Source: Puniceibacterium sediminis
GTDB taxonomy: Bacteria > Pseudomonadota > Alphaproteobacteria > Rhodobacterales > Rhodobacteraceae
Direction of reading: 5' to 3'
DNA length: 64,000 nt
Assembly: GCF_900188035.1 (NCBI RefSeq)
Contig: NZ_FZNN01000001.1
Span: forward strand, 372,001-436,000
Part shown: piece after piece, positions 1 through 7,761 of the stretch
Numbering within the stretch: position 1 is the stretch's first letter
Layout: each line of letters begins with the position of its first letter
Notes under the pieces: model-generated
The model's database searches: none
Seen by the model: only the letters and a program-made list of their open reading frames with translations
What the model was told of the DNA's origin: nothing
Program-made: the position numbers and the translations under genes

Positions 1-735
1 GAGCGTGGCGTAGTCGAGGTCGATGTGCATGTTGGTCAGCACGGCGCGTTTCGGCTGTGCCCGCTCAATCCATTCGAGAGATTGGGCGAGGTGTGCATGG
101 GTCGGATGCGGTGTACGGCGCAGTGCATCGAGGATCCAGCAGTCGAGGTTTTCGAGATCCGGCCAGACCTCTTCGGGGATGTCCTTGACGTCCGGCAGGT
201 AGGCAGTGTTGCCAATGCGGAACCCCAGCGCATCCATGCCGCCGTGACGGACAAGGAACGGCGTCAGGGTGATGTCGCCTCCGGCCCCGAAGATCGTGAA
301 AGCACCATTGATTTCATTTATGTCGAGGATTGGCGGGTAGGAGCTTCCTTCCGGCTGGATGAAAGCATAGCCAAAACGGTCGAGCAGGCTTTCTCTGGTC
401 GGGGCGTCGGCCCAGACCGGCAGGCGACTGCGCAGGTTGAAGACGATCATGCGCAAATCGTCGATGCCGTGGACATGATCCGCATGGGCATGGGTATAGG
501 CGACCGCGTCCAGCGTACCGATGTTTGCATCCAGCAACTGCTGGCGCAGGTCCGGCGAGGAGTCGATCAGTACGCGGGTGATGCCACCTTGCGTCTCACG
601 CTCGACCAATAGCGAACAGCGGCGGCGCGTGTTCTTTGGATTGGCGGGATCGCATTCCCCCCAGAGCCCGCCCAGGCGCGGCACGCCACCTGAGGAGCCG
701 CAGCCCAAAATTGTGAAGCGCAGCTCAGAGGTCAT
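1..735 (-). CDS. MBL-fold metallohydrolase, PhnP-like (3' end beyond window)
   Basis: The minus strand is open from the ATG at 735 to the window edge. The translation begins MTSELRFTILGCGSSGG and carries the metallo-beta-lactamase zinc motif HAHADH, then a late RAVLTNMH segment typical of the PhnP-like / phosphoribosyl cyclic-phosphodiesterase branch. Such enzymes hydrolyse phosphodiesters with two bound metal ions. The start overlaps the tatD stop (TCAT on the plus strand), so the two genes are translationally coupled; a TatD-MBL pair is common in Rhodobacterales. The C-terminus is missing only because the window ends. The fold is certain; the substrate is not known. Confidence 0.85.
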   Translation of the reverse strand, partial: MTSELRFTILGCGSSGGVPRLGGLWGECDPANPKNTRRRCSLLVERETQGGITRVLIDSSPDLRQQLLDANIGTLDAVAYTHAHADHVHGIDDLRMIVFNLRSRLPVWADAPTRESLLDRFGYAFIQPEGSSYPPILDINEINGAFTIFGAGGDITLTPFLVRHGGMDALGFRIGNTAYLPDVKDIPEEVWPDLENLDCWILDALRRTPHPTHAHLAQSLEWIERAQPKRAVLTNMHIDLDYATL

Positions 736-1535
736 GCGGCGGCCCTGTAGGCTGCGACCTTGGCGAAAAGGCGTTCGAAGTTCTGTTCGGTCAGTGCCGC
801 GAAGTCGGCGTAGTCGAGCCCAAAGACTTCGGCACCCCGCCGGGCGGTGTGGGCGGTAAAGGCAGGTTCGTTGCGCTTGCCACGGTGCGGGGGCGGAGCG
901 AGGTAGGGGCTGTCGGTTTCGACAAGGATACGGTCCAGCGGTGCGGCAGCGAAGATGTCACGCAGTTCCTGTGATTTGGGGAAGGCGGCGATGCCGGACA
1001 TTGAGAGATAGAACCCAAGGTCCAGTGCGGCTTTTGCCAATTCAGCAGATGAGGAGAAGCAGTGCATGACGCAAGAGTAGGGCCTTGCGCGAAAACCTTC
1101 GGTCAGGATTTGCGCCATGTCGTCGTCTGCGGCGCGGGCGTGGATCACCAGCGGCAGGCCGGTTTCCTGTGCTGCCTGGATATGGATGCGCAGACTTTGT
1201 TTCTGCACCTCGGCGCTGTCGGCGGTATAATGATAATCCAGCCCTGTCTCGCCAATGGCCACGAATTTTTCGTGCTGCGCGAGGGCGACCAATTCCTCCA
1301 CGGTGGCCATCGGTTCGTCCGCGACGCTCATCGGGTGGGTGCCGGCGGCATAGAATACCTGGGGATGAGCCTCGGCAAGGGCGCGCACGTGCGGCTCGTT
1401 TTTCAGCTTGGTGCAAATGGTGACCATGCGGTGCACCCCGGCTTCAGCCGCGCGCGAGAGGATTTCGGGTAGCTGGCCGTCGAAATCGGGGAAATCGAGG
1501 TGGCAGTGGCTGTCTGTGATTTTGGGTTCGGTCAT
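732..1535 (-). CDS. tatD: TatD family metal-dependent hydrolase
   Basis: This 267-residue protein has the TatD (YcfH-type) TIM-barrel signature: SHCHLDF near the N-terminus gives the HxH metal pair, GETGLDYH supplies the central Glu, and VETDSPYLAP is the C-terminal Asp motif. The family comprises metal-dependent deoxyribonucleases and related hydrolases linked to DNA quality control. Length is normal. It is the first visible gene of a two-gene minus-strand operon with the MBL hydrolase. About 300 bp without a gene separates it from the amidohydrolase upstream. Confidence 0.93.
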   Translation of the reverse strand: MTEPKITDSHCHLDFPDFDGQLPEILSRAAEAGVHRMVTICTKLKNEPHVRALAEAHPQVFYAAGTHPMSVADEPMATVEELVALAQHEKFVAIGETGLDYHYTADSAEVQKQSLRIHIQAAQETGLPLVIHARAADDDMAQILTEGFRARPYSCVMHCFSSSAELAKAALDLGFYLSMSGIAAFPKSQELRDIFAAAPLDRILVETDSPYLAPPPHRGKRNEPAFTAHTARRGAEVFGLDYADFAALTEQNFERLFAKVAAYRAAA

Positions 1536-1830
1536 GCCGTGACGGTTCCTTGGCCTGATGTGACGGGTATCTAGGATGCAGCCGGGAGGGTCAAGACGAG
1601 GCGGCAGTCAGAGCCGGGTCCGTTCTTAAAAAGCCGGGGGGAGCGCGCACCGCCGACCTTTCGAGTGGCGCAACCTGCGCCGGACTGCGGCAAAAACGCT
1701 GCAACGGCTGAACAGCTACAGCTAATTCCCGATCCAAGTACTGATTGCATCGGGATGCCACCCCCCGGTCAGGCTGCTGCTGTCCGGGGGCGTCGGTTTG
1801 ATTGTCGTCAGGCGGCGACTTTGGGCGGCG
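1536..1830. other. intergenic region between tatD and the amidohydrolase
   Basis: No credible gene was found in these 295 bases. They hold the promoter side of tatD and the 3' flank of the amidohydrolase, both on the minus strand. A GC-rich dyad, CCCCCGG at 1762-1768 paired with CCGGGGG at 1784-1790, could form a hairpin after the amidohydrolase. It has no T-run on the minus strand, so a terminator call would be weak. Confidence 0.4.
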
Positions 1831-3036
1831 CTAGTGCCCCCCTGCGCCATTCGCCAGACTGCCTTTCACCAACTCCGGCAGGCGTGTCGCGGGCGGTGTG
1901 TTGCGCGACCGGCCAGAGCGGGGGACACCGTCGATCACCGTCATGCCGACGCCCGGCAGGTTGCCCAGCTGCACGGATTCGAGCATCGACTTGCCCGGTG
2001 CGTGCTGTGCCTGATCCATCAGCACGAAATCTGCAGCCTTGCCGACCTCGATGATGCCGGTGTCCAGTTCACGCCGCCGCGACGTGTTGCCGGTGCCGAA
2101 ACAGAAGGCCAGTTCGGCGGGCACATTCCCGAAGGCTGACAGCATCGCGATCATGCGCAGGATGCCCAGCGGCTGGACGCCCGAACCGGCAGGCCCGTCG
2201 GTGCCCAGAATGATCTGGTCGAGCTTTTTCAGCTCTCGCGCGGTGTTCAGGGTCAATACCGCAGCGCGTTCGTTGCCGTTGTGCACGATCTCCAAGGCGG
2301 CTGTGCAGTTTTCGCACAGGCAGATGATCTGGTCATCGGGCAGGGCGGAATGGCCGCCATTGATGTGGCCGACTACATCCGTGCCGGTCTCAAGCACCAT
2401 GTCGGCGTCGATCAGTCCAGAACCGGGGATAGACGGGCCGCCGGTGTGGATCGTCGACTGGATGCCGTATTTGCGCGCCCAGTCCACCATCTGGCGGGCG
2501 GTCTTGCCGTCCTTGACTGATCCCAAGCCAACTTCGCCCATCAGTTTCACGCCTGCCTCGGCCAACTCCTTGAAGTCGTGTTCCTCCAGGCCGTGTTCGA
2601 TCACCGGCGCCCCGGCGTGTACCTTGACACCAGAGGGGCGGAAATTTTCGTACCAGCGCTGCGAGGCGATCGCCATCGCCTTGAGCCCGACGATGTCCTT
2701 TGGTCGGCCCGGCATGTGAACTTCGCCTGCCGAAATCAGCGTGGTCACGCCGCCGTGCAGCGTCGAATCGATCCAGTTCAACTGCTGCTGGCGTGGGGTG
2801 TAATCGCCGACGACCGGGTGGATGTGGCTGTCGATCAGGCCGGGGCAAAGGGTGACGCCGTGGGCGTCGATTTCGACCGTGGCTTCGGATGTGTCCAGAT
2901 CTGCCTCTTTTCCCCATTCGGTGATCTTGCCGTCCAGCGCGATCAGGCAGTCGGCGTCCAGAACCGGCTCCTCCATCCGCCCCGAGAGCATCAGGCCGAT
3001 ATTGCGGATGACCAGTTTGGCGGGCGTATCAGTCAT
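1831..3036 (-). CDS. amidohydrolase, enamidase-like (ring-opening lactam hydrolase)
   Basis: A 401-residue amidohydrolase-superfamily protein. It has the metal-binding HIH motif (residues 71-73 in LIDSHIHPVV), further candidate ligands in STIHTGG and GHINGGHSA, and an Asp in LGTDGPAGSG. The sequence resembles enamidase, the Fe-Zn enzyme that opens 1,4,5,6-tetrahydro-6-oxonicotinate to 2-formylglutarate and ammonia in Eubacterium barkeri. Finding it beside a 6-hydroxynicotinate reductase gene makes that role likely. The ATG at 3036 is chosen because AAGGA lies upstream; a longer reading to about 3066 has no ribosome site. It is transcribed divergently from the ferredoxin reductase, across a palindromic operator. 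Other cyclic-amide substrates remain possible. Confidence 0.75.
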   Translation of the reverse strand: MTDTPAKLVIRNIGLMLSGRMEEPVLDADCLIALDGKITEWGKEADLDTSEATVEIDAHGVTLCPGLIDSHIHPVVGDYTPRQQQLNWIDSTLHGGVTTLISAGEVHMPGRPKDIVGLKAMAIASQRWYENFRPSGVKVHAGAPVIEHGLEEHDFKELAEAGVKLMGEVGLGSVKDGKTARQMVDWARKYGIQSTIHTGGPSIPGSGLIDADMVLETGTDVVGHINGGHSALPDDQIICLCENCTAALEIVHNGNERAAVLTLNTARELKKLDQIILGTDGPAGSGVQPLGILRMIAMLSAFGNVPAELAFCFGTGNTSRRRELDTGIIEVGKAADFVLMDQAQHAPGKSMLESVQLGNLPGVGMTVIDGVPRSGRSRNTPPATRLPELVKGSLANGAGGH

Positions 3037-3145
3037 GGCGGGGGTCCTTTCGGTGGGGTGCATCAAAATGCAGCTATTTCATTTGAACGCTAATGGAAAA
3101 TGCGATCCGGTCAAGATCGAAGCCGCGAATGGCTTGACAGAAATC

Positions 3146-3163
3146 TTGTTTGCATACTAACAA
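3146..3163. promoter_or_regulatory. MarR-type operator, copy 1
   Basis: The site TTGTTTGCATACTAACAA is an imperfect palindrome (14 of 18 positions match its reverse complement) in the divergent control region between the enamidase-like gene and the ferredoxin reductase. Related palindromes lie at 4081-4098 and 11987-12004. A TTGACA box at 3134-3139 sits just upstream, so a repressor here would block the rightward promoter. Assignment to the MarR protein at 11397-11846 is inference, from the copy in that gene's own control region. Confidence 0.65.
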
Positions 3164-3193
3164 AAATGGAAGATGATGAAACAGGAGGCAGAC

Positions 3194-4015
3194 ATGACAC
3201 TCGACGCGCCCGCCAAGACCATCGCCCCCCAAACGGATTTCCCGGTTCCTGCAAACGTCTTTGCAGAGACGGTGACCGAAGTGGAACATTACACCAGCTC
3301 GCTGTTCCGGTTCCGGGTCACGCGCCCTGCATCCTTTCGGTTCCGGTCGGGCGAATTCGTGATGATCGGCCTGCCGAATGCGGAAAAGCCGGTGTTTCGG
3401 GCCTATTCGATCGCGTCGCCCAGTTGGGACGAAGAGATCGAGTTCTATTCGATCAAGGTCGCGGGTGGCCCGCTGACCGGGCACCTGCAAAAGGTAAACG
3501 TCGGCGACACGGTGCTGATGCGTCGCAAGCCGACCGGAACATTGGTCAACGATGCGCTGCTGCCGGGCAAACGGTTGTGGATGTTTGCCACAGGTACCGG
3601 GATCGCGCCCTTTGCCAGCATCATCCGCGACCCTGAAACCTACGAGAAATTTGACACCCTGATCCTGTGCCACACCTGCCGGGAGGCCGGAGAGTTGACC
3701 TATGGCCGCAACCTTGTTGCCGCGCTCAAGGCCGATCCGCTGGTGGGTGAACTGGCACAGAACCTGACGCTATATGATACGCTCACGCGCGAAGACTGGC
3801 CTCGAACCGGACGACAGACCGACCTGATGGCCAGCGGCAAGATCTTTGAAGATCTGGGCGTACCGCCAATCAACCCGGCCGATGACCGGGGCATGATCTG
3901 CGGATCGATGGATATGCTGCGCGACACCAAAGCGGCGCTGGAAGGGTTCGGGCTGGAAGAGGGCGCCAATAACAGGCCTGCCACTTTTGTGGTCGAAAAG
4001 GCCTTTGTGGACTAG
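3194..4015 (+). CDS. ferredoxin--NADP(+) reductase
   Basis: A 273-residue FNR-family flavoprotein. RAYSIAS is the FAD-binding RxYS motif, GTGIAPF binds the NADP pyrophosphate, CGSMDML is the nicotinamide-side motif, and the C-terminus VEKAFVD is typical of the bacterial Fpr subclass. It moves electrons between NADPH and ferredoxin or flavodoxin and has no fused 2Fe-2S domain of its own. The ATG at 3194 follows AGGAGG at 3183-3188 with ideal spacing, so the ATGs at 3173 and 3176 are rejected. Its place under the cluster operator suggests that it powers the hydroxynicotinate reductase, the Rieske oxygenase, or both. Confidence 0.9.
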   Translation: MTLDAPAKTIAPQTDFPVPANVFAETVTEVEHYTSSLFRFRVTRPASFRFRSGEFVMIGLPNAEKPVFRAYSIASPSWDEEIEFYSIKVAGGPLTGHLQKVNVGDTVLMRRKPTGTLVNDALLPGKRLWMFATGTGIAPFASIIRDPETYEKFDTLILCHTCREAGELTYGRNLVAALKADPLVGELAQNLTLYDTLTREDWPRTGRQTDLMASGKIFEDLGVPPINPADDRGMICGSMDMLRDTKAALEGFGLEEGANNRPATFVVEKAFVD

Positions 4016-4080
4016 GGAGATGTGGGGCGATCCCGCAGTGCTGAACGGAAATCGTTTGACAGGACGCCCGGCTGGATTTC

Positions 4081-4098
4081 TTATTCGTATGCGAACAA
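4081..4098. promoter_or_regulatory. MarR-type operator, copy 2
   Basis: TTATTCGTATGCGAACAA is a palindrome with the same spacing and AACAA arm as the sites at 3146-3163 and 11987-12004. It lies in the 154-bp gap before the molybdenum hydroxylase FAD subunit. A TTGACA box lies upstream at 4056-4061. The site implies that the hydroxylase-reductase operon has its own regulated promoter rather than relying on read-through from the ferredoxin reductase gene. Confidence 0.6.
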
Positions 4099-4169
4099 AT
4101 TTCGGGGACGGGTTTCCCAGTCTGTCAGCCCCGTACCCCCTTTCGTGATCACTGAGGTCAGGAGGCGTC

Positions 4170-5024
4170 ATGAGCTATCTCACACCTACCACACTGGACG
4201 CGGCCCTTGGGGCGCTGTCCGGTCGGGATACAGAGGCCCCCGTGTCGGTCATCGCAGGCGGGACCGACTGGTTCCCGGCGCAAGGCGAGCGGGCCTATAA
4301 CGGCACCCTGCTTGACGTGACCCGCGTTGAAGGGATGCGCGGGGTCAGTGCAGTCGGCACCGGCTGGCGGATCGGTGGGGCGACGACATGGAGCGATATC
4401 CTGCATGCGGACCTGCCACCGGCGTTCGACGGGCTGAAACTGGCGGCGAGAGAGGTCGGATCAGTGCAGATCCAGAATGCGGGGACGGTTGCGGGCAATA
4501 TCTGTAACGCCTCCCCCGCTGCCGATGGTGTGCCGCCGCTTCTCAGTCTTGATGCTGAGGTCGAGCTGACCTCAACCCGGGGCGTGCGGCGGCTGGTGCT
4601 GGCAGAGTTCATTACCGGAGTGCGCAAAACGGCCCGGGCAGCGGACGAAATCGTGACGGCGCTGTACATTCCGGCCCTGTCGGCTGGCGCACGCGGTGGC
4701 TTCACAAAAATCGGCGGGCGCAAGTACCTCGTGATTTCCGTCGCCATGGTTGGCGCGGTTCTGACGTTGTCGGGCGGGCGCATCGCCACTGCACGGATCA
4801 CTGTCGGGTCGGCCTCGCCTGTGGCACTTCGTATGGGCGACTTGGAAAATGCGTTGGTCGGCGCGGATCTGGCCGAGGCACTGGAACGGGTCACACCCGA
4901 ACGGCTGGCGGCCCTGTCGCCGATTTCGGACATCCGCGGATCGGCGGAATTTCGCGGCGAGGCAGTGGTCGAGGCCATCCGCCGGACACTGACACAGATC
5001 ATGAAAGGCCAGGCGCATGGATAA
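4170..5024 (+). CDS. molybdenum hydroxylase, FAD-binding subunit (CoxM-like)
   Basis: A 284-residue FAD subunit of the xanthine dehydrogenase / CO dehydrogenase flavoprotein family. AGGTDWFPAQ near residue 30 is the first FAD loop and GTVAGNICNASPAADG near 110 is the second, matching the family consensus TxGGNxxxxSPxxD. It passes electrons from the iron-sulfur centres to the final acceptor. AGGAGG precedes the ATG well. Its end overlaps the start of the fused 2Fe-2S/Mo subunit by 8 bp, so the two are co-translated. The context points to hydroxylation of a pyridine ring. Confidence 0.9.
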   Translation: MSYLTPTTLDAALGALSGRDTEAPVSVIAGGTDWFPAQGERAYNGTLLDVTRVEGMRGVSAVGTGWRIGGATTWSDILHADLPPAFDGLKLAAREVGSVQIQNAGTVAGNICNASPAADGVPPLLSLDAEVELTSTRGVRRLVLAEFITGVRKTARAADEIVTALYIPALSAGARGGFTKIGGRKYLVISVAMVGAVLTLSGGRIATARITVGSASPVALRMGDLENALVGADLAEALERVTPERLAALSPISDIRGSAEFRGEAVVEAIRRTLTQIMKGQAHG

Positions 5025-7761
5025 GGCAGCGGCGACGCATCTGACAGGATTCACGCTGAACAACGCGCCCGTGCAGGTCGAAGCGCGTGTGGGTGAGCGT
5101 CTCTCGCAGGCTCTACGCGACCGTCTGGGGGCAAAGGATGTCAAGATCGGCTGTAACGCCGGTGATTGCGGTGCCTGCACGGTGCTGGTGGACGGCGCGC
5201 CTGTTTGTGCCTGTCTCATGCCGGTTCAACAGGCGGCGGGCCGCAGTGTCGAGACACTCGCCGGGTTGGCCAAGGCGGACCCGGATGCGCTGCGCCTCAA
5301 GGAAAGTTTTCAGCATCATCAGGCGGCGCAATGCGGGATCTGCACGCCGGGGATGATGGTTTCAGCCGTGGCCCTGCTGCGCGCGGTGCCAGAGCCCGAC
5401 GTGGCGCAGGTGCAGGATGCCTTGGGCGGGGTGCTCTGCCGTTGCACGGGGTATCGCAAAATTATTGATGCTGTGGTCGGCGCCCATGCAGCGGACACCC
5501 TTCAGGAATCGACACAAGAACTTGGCGCGCCAGCACGACGCTTTGACGGTCTGGCCAAGGTCGAGGGCCGGGACCTGTTCGGGGACGATGTTGCGCCCGA
5601 CGGCGCGCTGGTTGTCCGCGTGATCCGTTCACCCTATCCGCATGCGCGGTTCACCTTCGGCGACCTTGGGTCATTTGAGGCGCGCCCGGATGTAGTTGCA
5701 GTGCTGACCGCGACGGATGTGAAAGGATTGAATGCCTTTGGCGTGATCCCGGGCTTTATTGATCAGCCGGTCTTTGCCGTGGACACAGTGTTGTTCCGGG
5801 GTGAGGCGGTGGCCTGCGTCGTGGGCGAGGCGGATGCAATGCTGGCCTTCGATCCGGCGGATTTTCCGGTGATCTGGGAGCCGCTCGATGCGCTGATGAC
5901 CGTACCCGAAGCCTTGCAGGGTGGTGCGCCGCTGGTGCACGCTGATCGCCCCGGCAACATCATGTGCGGCGGTTTCGTTGCTTGCGGTGATGCCGATGCG
6001 GCGCTGGCTGGGGCGGATGTGGTCGTGGACGGGTTTTACGAAACCAGCTTTGTCGAACACGCCTATATCGAACCCGAAGCGGGCTGGGCCGAAGTGGTGG
6101 ACGGGCGGCTGCACGTGCAGGCCTGCACACAGGCGACAGGCATGGACCGCGAAACGCTGGCGCAGGTTCTGGGAATGGACCGCGCCGATATCCGCATCCT
6201 GCCGACGGCTGTGGGCGGCGGGTTCGGATCAAAAATCGACGTGTCGGTGCAGCCGTTCCTTGCCCTTGCGGCGCTGAAGACCGGCAAGCCCGTGCGCATG
6301 TGTTACACGCGGGTGGAATCCATGCAGTCGACGACCAAACGCCACCCGGCGCGTATTGATATCAGGGTCGGCGCCAAGGCCGACGGCACCCTCACCGGCC
6401 TCACCTTCCACGGGGATTTCAACACCGGATCCTATGCAAGTTGGGGGCCGACTGTGGCCAACCGGGTGCCGGTTCACGCATCGGGGCCATATTTTATTCG
6501 CAATTACCGGGCCCAGAGCCGCGCGGTGCATACACATTGCCCGCCCTCGGGCGCATTCCGCGGCTTTGGCGTGCCACAGTCAGCCATCGCTCAGGAAACG
6601 GCCTTCGACGTGCTGGCAGACAAACTTGGCATGGACCCGCTGGAATTCCGGCTCAAGAATGCGTTGCACGACGGGCAACCCACAGTCTGCGGGCAGGTGT
6701 TCGAACAGGGGGTGGGCATCCAGGCCTGCCTTGAGGCGCTGAAACCGGCCTATGATCAGGCCAAACAAGCCTGTGCCACATTCAACGCCGAAAACGCCGA
6801 CGTAAAACGCGGGGTCGGCATTGCCGGCGGCTGGTATGGCTGCGGCAACACATCACTTCCCAACCCGTCGACCATCAAGGCCGGATTGCGGGCGGACGGC
6901 ACCCTTGTTTTGCATCAGGGGGCGATGGATATCGGGCAGGGGTCGAACACGGTGATTGTGCAGATCTTTGCGCGCGCCTTCGGCGTGCCGGTGGCGGATA
7001 TCACTGTTTTGGGGGCAGATACCGACATCACGCCGGATGCGGGCAAAACCTCGGCCTCGCGGCAGACATTTGTGTCTGGCAATGCGGCGCGGCTGGCGGG
7101 GCAGGCCCTGCGCGCGCAGGTGTTGCAGCAGGCGAATGCGTCGGATACGGCCGAGATTACGCTAAATGGTGGCCACCTGCATGTGGTCGATGCTGATTTG
7201 GCCCATGCGGTGGACTTGTCCCGTCTGGAGGCGGACGCAGAGGGATATGTTCTGAAAGCCGTCGAAACTTACGATCCACCCATCGCGCCATTGGACGAAA
7301 ACGGGCAGGGCATTCCCTATGCCCAGTTCGGCTATGCCGCGCATCTTTGCGTTGCTGAAATTGACCTGAAACTGGGGCGCATCACGCCGGTTTCTTTCAC
7401 TGCGGCCCATGACGTGGGCCGCGCGATCAACCCGCTGCTGGTTGAGGGACAGGTGCAGGGCGGCATCGCGCAGGGGCTGGGCATGGCCCTGATGGAGGAA
7501 TTTATCCCCGGCCGGACCGAAAACCTGCACGATTACCTGATCCCGACCATCGGGGACGTGCCCCCCATCGAAACGCTGATCCTTGAGATCGAGGATGCGC
7601 ACGGGCCCTATGGTGCCAAGGGTCTGGGTGAACATGTGCTGATCCCCACCGCGCCTGCAATCTTCAACGCGGTCTACGACGCGACAAAGGTACGCCTGAT
7701 GCACGCACCTGCTACGCCCGCCCGTGTCCGCGCGGCCCTGAAGGAGGCTGGATATGTCTGA
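5017..7761 (+). CDS. molybdenum hydroxylase, fused 2Fe-2S and molybdopterin subunit
   Basis: A 914-residue fusion. Residues 1-160 form a CoxS-like iron-sulfur unit: C46, C51, C54 and C66 for the plant-type cluster, C106, C109, C141 and C143 (GVLCRCTGY) for the second. Residues about 170-914 form the molybdopterin domain, with VGGGFGSK, GAFRGFGVPQ and the active-site Glu in GAKGLGE. The reaction is hydroxylation of an N-heterocycle or aldehyde with water as oxygen donor. Most bacterial enzymes of this class keep these as separate small and large subunits; here only the FAD part is separate. Nicotinate 6-hydroxylation is the likeliest role because a 6-hydroxynicotinate reductase gene follows, overlapping by 8 bp. 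Confidence 0.88.
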   Translation: MDKAAATHLTGFTLNNAPVQVEARVGERLSQALRDRLGAKDVKIGCNAGDCGACTVLVDGAPVCACLMPVQQAAGRSVETLAGLAKADPDALRLKESFQHHQAAQCGICTPGMMVSAVALLRAVPEPDVAQVQDALGGVLCRCTGYRKIIDAVVGAHAADTLQESTQELGAPARRFDGLAKVEGRDLFGDDVAPDGALVVRVIRSPYPHARFTFGDLGSFEARPDVVAVLTATDVKGLNAFGVIPGFIDQPVFAVDTVLFRGEAVACVVGEADAMLAFDPADFPVIWEPLDALMTVPEALQGGAPLVHADRPGNIMCGGFVACGDADAALAGADVVVDGFYETSFVEHAYIEPEAGWAEVVDGRLHVQACTQATGMDRETLAQVLGMDRADIRILPTAVGGGFGSKIDVSVQPFLALAALKTGKPVRMCYTRVESMQSTTKRHPARIDIRVGAKADGTLTGLTFHGDFNTGSYASWGPTVANRVPVHASGPYFIRNYRAQSRAVHTHCPPSGAFRGFGVPQSAIAQETAFDVLADKLGMDPLEFRLKNALHDGQPTVCGQVFEQGVGIQACLEALKPAYDQAKQACATFNAENADVKRGVGIAGGWYGCGNTSLPNPSTIKAGLRADGTLVLHQGAMDIGQGSNTVIVQIFARAFGVPVADITVLGADTDITPDAGKTSASRQTFVSGNAARLAGQALRAQVLQQANASDTAEITLNGGHLHVVDADLAHAVDLSRLEADAEGYVLKAVETYDPPIAPLDENGQGIPYAQFGYAAHLCVAEIDLKLGRITPVSFTAAHDVGRAINPLLVEGQVQGGIAQGLGMALMEEFIPGRTENLHDYLIPTIGDVPPIETLILEIEDAHGPYGAKGLGEHVLIPTAPAIFNAVYDATKVRLMHAPATPARVRAALKEAGYV

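Noticed and set aside
25-612. A 195-codon plus-strand frame at the left edge.
   Set aside because: The minus strand is open through the same bases and reads a clear metallo-beta-lactamase-fold protein coupled to tatD.
1762-1790. A GC-rich dyad downstream of the amidohydrolase as a terminator.
   Set aside because: The stem is only 7 bp with a long loop and no T-run on the minus strand, so it is mentioned only in the spacer entry.
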